NCBI GenBank assembly: GCA_030765535.1
Contig: JAVCCH010000201.1
Span: 1-41,979, forward strand
Source: Candidatus Tenebribacter davisii
GTDB lineage: Bacteria; Cloacimonadota; Cloacimonadia; Cloacimonadales; TCS61
Reading direction: 5' to 3'
Length of the DNA stretch: 41,979 bases
This document shows, piece by piece, positions 33,695 to 41,979 of this stretch. The notes below the pieces were generated by a model that was not told the DNA's origin, did no database searches, and worked only from the letters and a program-made list of their open reading frames with translations. Positions within the stretch are counted from its first letter, which is position 1. Every line of letters starts with the position of its first letter. The position numbers and the translations under genes are program-made.

Positions 33695-34393
33695 ATGATT
33701 AAAATAATTGGACATCGAGGTGCAATGGGTTATGCTCCAGAAAATACTCTAAGATCATTCCGTAAACTGCTTAAATTGAATGTTGATATGGTAGAGTTAG
33801 ATGCTTATCTTTGTAAAAGTGGTGAATTAGTTGTTATTCATGACTTCAAAGTTGATAGAACAACAAACGGCAGCGGATATGTAATGGAGAAAACACTAAC
33901 AGAATTAAAAAAATTAAATGCGGGTAAAATAGAAGAAATCCCAACCTTACGTGAAGTTCTTGATCTTATAGACAGACAAGTGAAAGTGAATATTGAGCTG
34001 AAAGGAACAAACACAGCCAAACCTGTGCATGAACTTATTGAGTATTATGTGAATAATCTGAATTGGGAGTATAATGATTTTCTCATTTCTTCCTTCAATC
34101 ATTATGAATTAAGAGAATTTATTAAATTAAATCCTCATATAAAAATTGGAGCTTTAATCACTGGGATCCCAATTGGATATGCTGAATTTGCTGAAAAGGT
34201 AAATGCTTTTTCCGTTCATCCTTCAATAGAATTTATTAACCAGGATTTTGTTGATGATACCCATAATAGAGGAATGCAGGTATATGTGTGGACTGTAAAC
34301 GATTGGGATGATATAAAAAGAATGAAAGACCTGGGTGTGGATGGTATGATCTCAAATTATCCCGATCGAATTAAAAAAATTAATAAATATTGA
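33695..34393 (+). CDS. Glycerophosphodiester phosphodiesterase (GDPD family)
   Basis: The 232-aa TIM-barrel enzyme has GHRGAMGYAPENT (catalytic His and metal ligands), DAYLCKSGELVVIHD, NIELKG and the C-terminal VYVWTVNDWDDIKRMKDLGVDG, all standard for the family. It has no signal peptide and so is cytosolic. It hydrolyses glycerophosphodiesters to glycerol-3-phosphate and an alcohol. Start is ATG with AGGAG 7 nt upstream. Confidence 0.95.
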   Translation: MIKIIGHRGAMGYAPENTLRSFRKLLKLNVDMVELDAYLCKSGELVVIHDFKVDRTTNGSGYVMEKTLTELKKLNAGKIEEIPTLREVLDLIDRQVKVNIELKGTNTAKPVHELIEYYVNNLNWEYNDFLISSFNHYELREFIKLNPHIKIGALITGIPIGYAEFAEKVNAFSVHPSIEFINQDFVDDTHNRGMQVYVWTVNDWDDIKRMKDLGVDGMISNYPDRIKKINKY

Positions 34394-34419
34394 TACTAAA
34401 GAAAAAATTAGTGATCGGA

Positions 34420-34662
34420 TTACTCTTCTTTATAATTCCAGTTCTGTAATATGTTAATTAATTTAATAAAATCATCCCTGTAATCTGGCGCTACGTCAAC
34501 TTGCAGGAGAGATTCACTTTTATTGGGAGTTGTATAATTACACCACCCTTCAAATGACTCTAAAATGTAACCCAGATAGACAAGCTCTTCCCGTGGAACA
34601 GTTAACATTAATCGTTCTGTCCCATCCAATAGGATCTCTTTATTTACTACAGAAAACTTCAC
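34420..34662 (-). CDS. Small protein, DUF4911-like
   Basis: The 80-aa product (LMLTVPREELVYLGYILESFEGWCNYTTPN and a C-terminal DVAPDYRDDFIKLINIL) is similar in plan to the DUF4911 family of small proteins of unknown function. It follows lon by 20 bp in the same direction and converges with the GDPD gene. The assignment rests on remembered family pattern, so it is moderate. Confidence 0.65.
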   Translation of the reverse strand: MKFSVVNKEILLDGTERLMLTVPREELVYLGYILESFEGWCNYTTPNKSESLLQVDVAPDYRDDFIKLINILQNWNYKEE

Positions 34663-34682
34663 TAGATCCTCATAATAAAATT

Positions 34683-37031
34683 TTAGTTAAGTGCGTATTC
34701 CAGCACTTCTTCAATGGTATCAATTAGAATTATATTCAATCCTTTTTTTATCTCATCATTTACTTCAGTCAATGAAGGTTCATTTTTACCGGGCACCAAT
34801 ACATTCTTGATCTTCGCTCTTTTTGCCGCTATAAGCTTTTCTGCTAATCCTCCAATAGGAAGGACATTTCCAGAAAGAGTTATCTCACCCGTCATGGCAA
34901 GATTATGTTTCACTTTTCTATTGGAAAGAATTGAGATAATTGCAGTAACAAGGGTTACTCCCGCAGAAGGGCCGTCTTTCGGAATTGCACCTTCGGGAAT
35001 ATGAAGATGCAGATCTAATTTCTTATAAAAATCTTCATTAATTCCATATTCTTTTGCATGAAGTCGAGTATAGCTAAACGCAGCTTGAGCAGATTCCTGC
35101 ATAACATCACCCAGTTGTCCTGTAAGTTTCAAATTTCCTTTACCTTTAACTTTTATAACTTCAATTTGAAGTGTTTCCCCGCCAAATCTTGTCCAGGCAA
35201 GCCCAGTTACAAGTCCTACTGCATCCTTTCTGTTTACTTCTGAATAAAGATGTTTTGGAATACCAAGATACTCTTCTAGATCTACAGGTTTTACTGATAC
35301 AAGACCCTTCAATTCTCCTTCAACATGTTTCTTGGCAATTTTACGAAGTATCTTGGCAATCTGTCTTTCCAGACCACGAACACCTGCTTCTCTTGTATAA
35401 AGTTTTATTATTCTTTCTAAGGTAGATTTAAGATATTTAATTTTTACTTTACCTTTTAGATCATGTTCTTTAATAACTTTTGGCACAAGATGTTTAGTTG
35501 CTATGTGAATCTTTTCATAAGCTGTATAGCCTGGTATTTCTATTACTTCCATCCTATCCAAGAGTGGTTGCGGAATTGAATTAAGCGTATTTGCTGTTGT
35601 GATAAATATAACCTGTGACAGGTCATATTCGAAATCGAGATAATGGTCACGGAAAGAATCATTTTGTTCAGGATCAAGAACTTCTAATAAGGCTGAAGCA
35701 GGATCTCCCCGAAAATCACTACTCATTTTATCTATCTCATCCATCATAATTAATGGATTTGTTGTTCCAGCTTTCTTCATACTTTGTATTATTACACCTG
35801 GTAATGCCCCAACATAAGTTCTTCGGTGACCACGAATTTCTGCTTCATCTCGAACACCGCCAAGAGACAGTCTGACAAATTTCCTTTCCATAGCACGAGC
35901 AATTGATTTTCCTAATGATGTTTTACCTACTCCCGGAGGGCCAACAAAACACAAGATCTGCCCTTTAACTTTTTCGGCCAATTTAACAACTGCAAGATAC
36001 TCTAATATTCGCTCTTTTACTTTTACAAGCCCGTAATGATCATCATCTAAGATGTTTTGAGCAATATTAAGATCAAAATCTTTTAATTGGGGTTCATCCC
36101 AAGGAAGATCTAAAATCCAATTTAGATATGTATGAGTAACAGAATATTCCGGTGAGTAAGAATTCATATGAGCAAAACGTTCAAGTTCATTTTTTGCTTT
36201 TTTACGAGCTCGCTCACTTAAATTTGTTTTCTCAATCTTTTTCTTGAATTCAAGTAATTCTGTTTTATCTTCCTTGGTAATTCCGAGTTCCTTATGAATA
36301 GCTTTTAACTGTTCATTCAGATAATATTCACGTTGCAATTTACTTAACTTATTTTTTACAGTTCCATCAATTTTATACTCTAATTTTAATATTTGAATTT
36401 CTTCAATCACAATTTTATACAGTTTTGAAATTGATTCAAACAAATCGTTTAACTCAAACAGATATTGTTTTTTACCAATATCAATTTGAATATTGGAAAG
36501 TGCATAATAGAAGAATTCGTCAGCACTATCTGCTTCATTAAGAGGGATCATTGCCTCTTCAGGAATTGATTTATTAAGATCAACATAACTTTTAAATGCT
36601 TTCCTGAAAGAGCGTAGTAATGCCTCACTTTCTAATTCATTCTCTGTAAATGCTTTATCCTGAACTACATAATTTGCAGTTAGATGGCTCTTTTTCCTGC
36701 GATATTTTTCTATTAAGATGCGCTTTTCCCCTTCCACCAGTAATCTCATATTCCCGTCAGGAAGTTTCATCACCTGCAATATGGTACATATAGTTCCATA
36801 CCGATAAAGATCTCTGGATTTTGGATCTTCATCTGTAACTATTTCATACTTTTGAGTTACACAAATTATTTTCTTATCACTTACGAGAGCTGTTTCCGCA
36901 GCATGTATAGAAAGTTCTCTGCCTACCAATAAAGGTGTTATTGTATTGGGAGCTAAAAGCATATTTCTGAGTGGAATTACAGGTAGCGTTCCCGAATTAT
37001 TCTTATTTAATGTTACGTCCTTTTTAGCCAT
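34683..37031 (-). CDS. lon: ATP-dependent protease Lon
   Basis: The 782-aa protein has the LonA order: an N-terminal substrate-binding domain (about 10-205), a coiled-coil linker, an AAA+ ATPase with Walker A GPPGVGKTSLGKS and Walker B LIMMDEIDKM, then the protease domain with the catalytic Ser in PKDGPSAGVTLV and the catalytic Lys in GLAEKLIAAKRAKIKNV. It degrades misfolded and regulatory proteins in the cytosol. ATG at 37031 has GGAGGG 3 nt upstream. Confidence 0.97.
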   Translation of the reverse strand: MAKKDVTLNKNNSGTLPVIPLRNMLLAPNTITPLLVGRELSIHAAETALVSDKKIICVTQKYEIVTDEDPKSRDLYRYGTICTILQVMKLPDGNMRLLVEGEKRILIEKYRRKKSHLTANYVVQDKAFTENELESEALLRSFRKAFKSYVDLNKSIPEEAMIPLNEADSADEFFYYALSNIQIDIGKKQYLFELNDLFESISKLYKIVIEEIQILKLEYKIDGTVKNKLSKLQREYYLNEQLKAIHKELGITKEDKTELLEFKKKIEKTNLSERARKKAKNELERFAHMNSYSPEYSVTHTYLNWILDLPWDEPQLKDFDLNIAQNILDDDHYGLVKVKERILEYLAVVKLAEKVKGQILCFVGPPGVGKTSLGKSIARAMERKFVRLSLGGVRDEAEIRGHRRTYVGALPGVIIQSMKKAGTTNPLIMMDEIDKMSSDFRGDPASALLEVLDPEQNDSFRDHYLDFEYDLSQVIFITTANTLNSIPQPLLDRMEVIEIPGYTAYEKIHIATKHLVPKVIKEHDLKGKVKIKYLKSTLERIIKLYTREAGVRGLERQIAKILRKIAKKHVEGELKGLVSVKPVDLEEYLGIPKHLYSEVNRKDAVGLVTGLAWTRFGGETLQIEVIKVKGKGNLKLTGQLGDVMQESAQAAFSYTRLHAKEYGINEDFYKKLDLHLHIPEGAIPKDGPSAGVTLVTAIISILSNRKVKHNLAMTGEITLSGNVLPIGGLAEKLIAAKRAKIKNVLVPGKNEPSLTEVNDEIKKGLNIILIDTIEEVLEYALN

Positions 37032-37127
37032 TTACCCTCCAAATCTTGATCAATGAAAAAAAAACAACATTCATATGGTCAATGATTATTTACAAAAGGA
37101 TACTAATGGTTTTTATAATTAATTACT

Positions 37128-39263
37128 TTATCTTCTTGAAAATTCAAAAGGATCAAAGTTAAAACCGAAAGAGAAATAGAAATATTTTTTTTCATCTTCA
37201 TCCATAGCAACACCAATTCTTAATGATCCAAGGATAGTTTTATAGCCAAGCTTCATGCCGACAGCTTTAAAAAAATCATCTTCAGGAGTCCAGTAATCAA
37301 TATCTCCAAGCTGCAGTACATTGAATTGTATATCGCAAAACAAATTATGCAGTGGATTTACCCTAAAACCTATTGTATTTATCTTGTAAATAGCAGCACT
37401 TTTTTCGGCAGGGTAAAGTCCCATAAAGCTATCCATTCCACCAATATAAAATGGGTCAAATTCTTCTTCCTGACTATCAAAATGAGAACCATACTCAAAT
37501 TGATATTTGGCAGAAAAAGCTTTTCCGAATGGTATCAACATCCTCAACCTAGAATAAAACTTTTTATTTCCGATCTGGCTGTAAACACCTTCTCTTGCAG
37601 TAGACAGTTTTGCAATTAGTTGTGTTCCATGCATTGGAAAAATATAGTCATCCAAATTTTCATGATAAAATTTAATACCTAACCCAGAAGAATAAAATTC
37701 ATTATCTTCAAATTCACCAATATGTTTATACAACCTTGTTTTGAAGCTGTAGCTATATAATTCTGCTATTATGGAATTGTATGAAAAAAATCCAATTCCA
37801 GCCGTTGCTCCATATTCTAAAGAATAAACACTGTTATTTTTAGTATGATCTTCATTATATGAATAAAGTTTTTGTTCCTTTACATATGGAAAAGTACGAA
37901 AATATATTCCCCAGTGTTTACCAAAATTCTTAACATAATCTAAATTAAGTTCATTTTCATCTCCAACTTGAGCATTTATAAGTAATTTAGAATTGTGCTG
38001 TAAATAATTGTTCAACTCTAAAGTAACTCCAACTATAATATCCTGATCTGTATTGGATGATACGGCAAAACCTAATCTTTTCCTATTTCTTTCTTTAACT
38101 TGTAGAGTTAATTCGAATTCATTATCAATAAAATTAATAACAGGATAAATATACTTGAATAATTGTGAATTATATGCTTTTATTACTGCTTGTAAAATAT
38201 CATTCTTTGAGTATGTGAGATTCTTCTTAATTCCAACATATTCTTTTATTTTTGCATCACTTAAATGCTCATTACCAGCAACCGATATTTTATTAAAGAT
38301 AATGTTATAAGGTGTTGTATTAATTAATTTGTTCTTTTCCCGTTTGGGAAGTTTTTGTAATTCATTAATATGGTCTCTAGCAGCACTTTCTCCAAGGTCA
38401 ATAATTTTTTGTATATCTTTAAAACTGTAATTAGATCTCCCATGTACATCCGGTTTGATCAATATATCACAGAGTTCAACAGATTGTTTTATATTATCGT
38501 TCATGCTGAAATTAATTGTCTGATCTAATACTTTTATTAAATTATCCAAATTTTCTTTTGATCTCAGCTCAGAATTTAACTGAAAACCAATAATGGTATT
38601 AGCTCCCATATCTTTCACGATCTCAGAGGGCAAGTTTGCTCTGATCCCGCCATCAATATATAGTTCATCATCCAGTTTCATCGGTTCCAGGATAGATGGT
38701 ACTGACATGGAAGCACGCATCGCTTCATGAAGATTACCCTTACTAAAAACTTTCATTTCCCCGGTTATTATATTTGTAGCAACACATTTAAATGGAATTG
38801 GAAGTTCACTAAAGTTATCGATCTTTGCTACTGGATAAGTAAACTCGAATAGTGTATTTATTAATTTTGAGCCTGAGAATAATGCTTCCGGAAGCCTTGG
38901 TTGAAATTTATTATCCAGATCAAAATTATAATTTGTATAAGGCATCCATCTCTTTTCTCCTATATAGAAATCTTCTCTTGAAACAGCTTCATCAAAAATA
39001 GTTTCAAAATCAGTGTTTATGATCATTTCTTCAATTTCATCAGCAGAATAACCCATTGCATACAATCCACCAATTAAAGCACCAATACTCGTTCCTGCTA
39101 TATAATCTACTTCAATGTTTAATTCATCAAAAACTTTTAAAATACCAATATGAGCAAAACCTCGAGTTCCACCCCCACTGAGAGCTAATCCCACCTTCTC
39201 TTCCGCCTGTAGAGAGAACAGACAAAGTACGATCATCAAGACCAATATATTTTTTTTTATCAT
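37128..39263 (-). CDS. Patatin-like phospholipase with POTRA/BamA-type barrel (type Vd-like)
   Basis: The protein has a signal peptide, a patatin domain (about 25-300) with GGGTRGFAHIG (oxyanion hole), the GTSIG nucleophile elbow and DGGIRA (catalytic Asp), then a POTRA-like domain (about 315-390) and a 16-strand-type BamA/surface-antigen barrel to the C terminus. PlpD-like type Vd autotransporters have this order and expose or release a lipase. ATG at 39263 is preferred; an in-frame TTG at 39269 adds two residues and has no ribosome binding site. It has no GC-rich signal of transfer. Confidence 0.92.
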   Translation of the reverse strand: MIKKNILVLMIVLCLFSLQAEEKVGLALSGGGTRGFAHIGILKVFDELNIEVDYIAGTSIGALIGGLYAMGYSADEIEEMIINTDFETIFDEAVSREDFYIGEKRWMPYTNYNFDLDNKFQPRLPEALFSGSKLINTLFEFTYPVAKIDNFSELPIPFKCVATNIITGEMKVFSKGNLHEAMRASMSVPSILEPMKLDDELYIDGGIRANLPSEIVKDMGANTIIGFQLNSELRSKENLDNLIKVLDQTINFSMNDNIKQSVELCDILIKPDVHGRSNYSFKDIQKIIDLGESAARDHINELQKLPKREKNKLINTTPYNIIFNKISVAGNEHLSDAKIKEYVGIKKNLTYSKNDILQAVIKAYNSQLFKYIYPVINFIDNEFELTLQVKERNRKRLGFAVSSNTDQDIIVGVTLELNNYLQHNSKLLINAQVGDENELNLDYVKNFGKHWGIYFRTFPYVKEQKLYSYNEDHTKNNSVYSLEYGATAGIGFFSYNSIIAELYSYSFKTRLYKHIGEFEDNEFYSSGLGIKFYHENLDDYIFPMHGTQLIAKLSTAREGVYSQIGNKKFYSRLRMLIPFGKAFSAKYQFEYGSHFDSQEEEFDPFYIGGMDSFMGLYPAEKSAAIYKINTIGFRVNPLHNLFCDIQFNVLQLGDIDYWTPEDDFFKAVGMKLGYKTILGSLRIGVAMDEDEKKYFYFSFGFNFDPFEFSRR

Positions 39264-39276
39264 ACACAAACCAAAA

Positions 39277-39304
39277 AAAGACGAGGTTTATACCCCGTCT
39301 TTTA
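39277..39304. terminator. Bidirectional-looking terminator between hppA and the patatin gene
   Basis: On the minus strand AAAGACGGGGT-ATAA-ACCTCGTCTTT forms a stem of about 10 bp with one G-U pair, followed by a T-run. It lies 24 bp after the hppA stop. The stem is also flanked by a shorter T-run on the plus strand. Confidence 0.8.
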
Positions 39305-39327
39305 AATTTATACTACATTAATATAAG

Positions 39328-41664
39328 TTATCCTGCAACTTCCAATTCAGTTGCTGATTCTTCAATATCTTCATTAATGACTTTATCATCAATTTTCTTC
39401 TCTATTACCTTATCTTCTTTTTTGCCGCTATAAACTGCCTGGATCATAGGAGAATATGCTACGATAAGACCAGCAAAAACAATACTCACCATACTCATTA
39501 ATTTTATCAAGATATTAATTGATGGACCGGATGTATCCTTGAACGGATCGCCTACTGTATCACCAACAACAGTAGCTTTATGAATATCAGAACCCTTACC
39601 GCCAAGCGCACCAGATTCAACATATTTTTTAGCATTATCCCAGGCACCACCGGCATTGTTCATCATAATTGCCATCACAAATCCTGTGGAAAGACCTCCA
39701 GCTAAAAGACCAAGAACACCAGCAACACCCATCAAGAGCCCAATAACTATAGGAGCTAATATTCCCAATAAAGCAGGAGCAACCATTTCTCTTTGAGCAC
39801 CCTTAGTAGAAATCTCTACACACTTGGCATATTCTGGTTCAGCTTTACCTTCCATTATCCCAGGAATCTCACGGAATTGACGACGAACTTCCGCCACCAT
39901 ATCTCCTGCTACTCTCCCAACTGCTTTCATGGTGAAAGCGGCAAAAACAAAAGTAACCATAGAGCCTATAAATATTCCAACCAGGAATTTTGGATTCATC
40001 AGGTTAACCGAATAGTAATTCATGAAATCCGAAATTGTTGCTTTGGAAGTTTCCACAGCAAAAATCTCACCATTTGCCATCAAAATGTTCATTACCTTTT
40101 GTCCAGCTAAAAGTAATCCAGTTCTCACTTCTTCTAGATAGGCAGCCAAAAGTGCCATAGCTGTAAGAGCGGCGGAACCAATAGCAAAACCTTTTCCTGT
40201 TGCAGCAGTTGTGTTCCCAACGCTATCCAATGCATCAGTTCTTTTTCTTACTTCTTCAGGAAGTTTGCACATTTCTGCATTTCCACCTGCATTATCAGCG
40301 ATCGGGCCAAAAGCATCCATAGCCAAAGTAACACCTAAAGTAGCAAGCATGCCAACTGCACCAAAACCAATTCCATATAATCCAAGTTCAGGAATTGTGA
40401 AACCTTTACACACACTGAAAGCAGCCATAATAGCAATGCCAATAATAATTACGGGAGCAGCTGTTGATTTCATCCCAACTGCAAGACCATCTATGATCAC
40501 TGTGGCAGGTCCAAATTTACCCTGCTTGGCAATTCCCCTCGTTGGTTCATAAGCATCAGAAGTAGAACGTTCAGTAAAGAATCCTATTAAAATACCTGCT
40601 AAAAGACCTATGACACTCGCCAGGAAAATCCCGAAAGAATATTCTGGTGGAAGCATCATTTTTGTTACAAAATAAGCAGCGATAGCGATTAGGATTGAAC
40701 TGCCGTAAACACCTTTATTTAAGGCAAACATTAACTCTTTGGTTCCGGCGCTTTCTTTAGTGGAAACCAAATAAATTCCAATAATTGATAGGAATGCACC
40801 GACTCCAGCCAGAACCATTGGGGCTGTAACGAACTTGATAGCCCACATATCCATCAAAGCTGTCCCATGTCCAAAAATCTGAGCAACAGCAGCCATTCCA
40901 AGAGCGGCAGTTGCCAAAATTGATCCAGCATACGATTCATAAAGATCGGCTCCCATTCCTGCTACATCACCCACATTATCACCAACATTATCAGCAATTG
41001 TTGCCGGATTACGAGGATCATCTTCAGGAATTCCTGCTTCAATCTTACCTACAAGGTCTGCCCCAACGTCAGCAGCCTTAGTATAAATTCCACCACCTAA
41101 ACGAGCAAAAAGTGCCTGTGTAGATGCACCCATTCCAAAACTAAGCATTATAACAGTAATTGTATGTAATGTCATTTCAGGATGTGTTTTACTCCATAGA
41201 TTTAAAGCATAGAACCAAATAGAGATATCAATAAGAGCCAAGCCAACAACTACAAGGCCCATCACTCCACCGGCTCGAAAAGCAACTTTTAGTCCTTTAT
41301 TCAAGCTTATAGATGCACCTTGCGCAGTACGATTTGAAGCCAGGGTAGCTGTATTCATCCCGATCCAACCTGCTAAGCCGCTGAAAAATCCGCCTGTTAA
41401 GAAAGCCCAAGGAATTAGGGGATGAAGAACTTTTAGCCCCCAAGCCATAATATTGAATATAATAAAGGCAATTAAAAAGAAAATTCCCACACCTTTGTAC
41501 TGCTGTTTGAGATAGGCAAAAGCACCTTCCCTAACATATTTCGCAATCTTCTGCATCTGTGTATTACCGGGATCTTCCTTCTTCACTCCAAGATAAAAAA
41601 TAAATGCAAAAAATAATGCGGTAATCGCACCTAATGGTGCTATATACCAAATTCCTGGTACCAT
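39328..41664 (-). CDS. hppA: Membrane-bound ion-pumping pyrophosphatase, K+-dependent type
   Basis: The enzyme hydrolyses PPi and pumps H+ or Na+ out of the cytosol. [22 protein letters not shown] and [22 protein letters not shown] are the signature catalytic loops, with a further catalytic segment [15 protein letters not shown] and about 16 helices. [17 protein letters not shown] has Ala where K+-independent enzymes have Lys, so K+ dependence is expected. The last 40 residues are a charged cytosolic tail not typical of the family. ATG at 41664 has GGAGG 7 nt upstream, giving 778 aa; the frame runs back to 41760 but that part lacks a ribosome binding site. Confidence 0.96.
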   Translation of the reverse strand: MVPGIWYIAPLGAITALFFAFIFYLGVKKEDPGNTQMQKIAKYVREGAFAYLKQQYKGVGIFFLIAFIIFNIMAWGLKVLHPLIPWAFLTGGFFSGLAGWIGMNTATLASNRTAQGASISLNKGLKVAFRAGGVMGLVVVGLALIDISIWFYALNLWSKTHPEMTLHTITVIMLSFGMGASTQALFARLGGGIYTKAADVGADLVGKIEAGIPEDDPRNPATIADNVGDNVGDVAGMGADLYESYAGSILATAALGMAAVAQIFGHGTALMDMWAIKFVTAPMVLAGVGAFLSIIGIYLVSTKESAGTKELMFALNKGVYGSSILIAIAAYFVTKMMLPPEYSFGIFLASVIGLLAGILIGFFTERSTSDAYEPTRGIAKQGKFGPATVIIDGLAVGMKSTAAPVIIIGIAIMAAFSVCKGFTIPELGLYGIGFGAVGMLATLGVTLAMDAFGPIADNAGGNAEMCKLPEEVRKRTDALDSVGNTTAATGKGFAIGSAALTAMALLAAYLEEVRTGLLLAGQKVMNILMANGEIFAVETSKATISDFMNYYSVNLMNPKFLVGIFIGSMVTFVFAAFTMKAVGRVAGDMVAEVRRQFREIPGIMEGKAEPEYAKCVEISTKGAQREMVAPALLGILAPIVIGLLMGVAGVLGLLAGGLSTGFVMAIMMNNAGGAWDNAKKYVESGALGGKGSDIHKATVVGDTVGDPFKDTSGPSINILIKLMSMVSIVFAGLIVAYSPMIQAVYSGKKEDKVIEKKIDDKVINEDIEESATELEVAG

Positions 41665-41741
41665 TAAAGAACCTCCATTTTTTTTATAAATGATTAATAT
41701 CTCTTTGATTAGATAATTTAATTCATTTATTTGTATTAAGC

Positions 41742-41770
41742 TAAAAACCATTATCTCCATGGATTGTCAA
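41742..41770 (-). promoter_or_regulatory. Candidate hppA promoter
   Basis: TTGACA (41770-41765), 17-nt spacer, TTTTTA (41747-41742), the same pattern as at infC. It would give a leader of about 75 nt. Confidence 0.35.
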
Positions 41771-41832
41771 GTTTCTTATCTGTTAATGTTTTATAGTATT
41801 GATTATACCTTTGAATTATTAGAATAATTTAT

Positions 41833-41861
41833 TTGACATAAGAATCATTACATATTCTACT
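41833..41861 (+). promoter_or_regulatory. Candidate mtnA promoter
   Basis: TTGACA (41833-41838), 17-nt spacer, TCTACT (41856-41861), 32 bp before the mtnA ATG. Confidence 0.5.
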
Positions 41862-41893
41862 ACTTTTTGAATATTAGATTAAAAGGAAAGTTT

Positions 41894-41979
41894 ATGAAAA
41901 AAAAGATCCGCTCATTAGAATTCAAAAATGATGAATTGTATTTAATTGATCAGAGAGTTCTTCCGCAAAAATATGAGAA
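41894..41979 (+). CDS. mtnA: MtnA, S-methyl-5-thioribose-1-phosphate isomerase (5' end only)
   Basis: Twenty-eight codons are visible before the window ends. They read IRSLEFKNDELYLIDQRVLP, which matches the MtnA N-terminal pattern (IEW.dg.l.LIDQ..LP). AAAGGAAAG lies 4 nt before the ATG. MtnA acts in methionine salvage and related nucleoside by-product disposal. The call rests on a short stretch. Confidence 0.8.
   Translation, partial: MKKKIRSLEFKNDELYLIDQRVLPQKYE

Noticed and set aside
41665-41760. N-terminal extension of hppA by 32 residues
   Set aside because: The ATG at 41664 has an ideal ribosome binding site and begins the conserved first helix; the extension overlaps the candidate promoter.

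Overview
The window is an AT-rich, gene-dense stretch of an anaerobic, double-membrane (Gram-negative type) bacterium. Outer-membrane beta-barrel proteins (DUF5916 type, patatin-BamA type, a lyase with a barrel-like tail) occur beside an Stn/Hnd-like flavin-based electron-bifurcating complex and a membrane pyrophosphatase. This mix, the abundance of HD-GYP proteins and the base composition fit the Cloacimonadota or a neighbouring FCB-group lineage. That placement is an inference, not a database match. No rRNA, tRNA, CRISPR array, transposase or phage gene was seen.

Region 1 (1-8540, minus strand) is one long housekeeping transcription unit: infC-rpmI-rplT-pheS-pheT-(coiled-coil protein)-zapA-6S RNA-rny-ymdB-folD, covering translation initiation, two ribosomal proteins, tRNA charging, cell division, global RNA regulation, mRNA decay and one-carbon metabolism. 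infC appears to start at AUU and is preceded by a terminator/antiterminator leader. A convincing 6S RNA lies between zapA and rny. FolD lacks the usual catalytic lysine.

Region 2 (about 8770-14062, plus strand) is the most unusual part. Two adjacent paralogous small secreted proteins (91 and 196 aa) carry an AQGD(V/F)(R/M)P motif, amplified in the second into in-frame 63-bp tandem repeats. They are followed with almost no gaps by a seven-helix membrane protein, a PAS-HD-GYP c-di-GMP phosphodiesterase-like protein overlapping it, and a CBM9-like/DUF5916 outer-membrane barrel. A broken-looking small secreted ORF precedes them. I propose, as inference only, a secreted repeat-peptide signalling or sensing cassette.

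Region 3 (14251-20365, plus) is a four-gene NuoE/HndB/NuoF/(GltD-NuoG fusion) cluster. It resembles the Stn-type electron-bifurcating transhydrogenase (NADH, ferredoxin and NADP linked) rather than a hydrogenase, and ends at a strong terminator.

Region 4 (20451-26980, plus) holds a TPR-GAF-HD-GYP sensor, a stand-alone HD-GYP protein, a cysteine desulfurase, a CYTH-GNAT fusion, a small barrel-like protein and a DUF3267 membrane metalloprotease-like protein. Region 5 (27069-29542, minus) is a DUF2089 regulator, a DUF4097/SHOCT-like protein, a second SHOCT-like protein and a small membrane protein. Region 6 (29817-34393, plus) has a giant heparinase II/III-like protein with a beta-rich tail and a GDPD phosphodiesterase. 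Region 7 (34420-41664, minus) has a DUF4911-like protein, Lon protease, a patatin/BamA-like protein and a K+-dependent-type membrane pyrophosphatase. The 5' end of mtnA closes the window on the plus strand.
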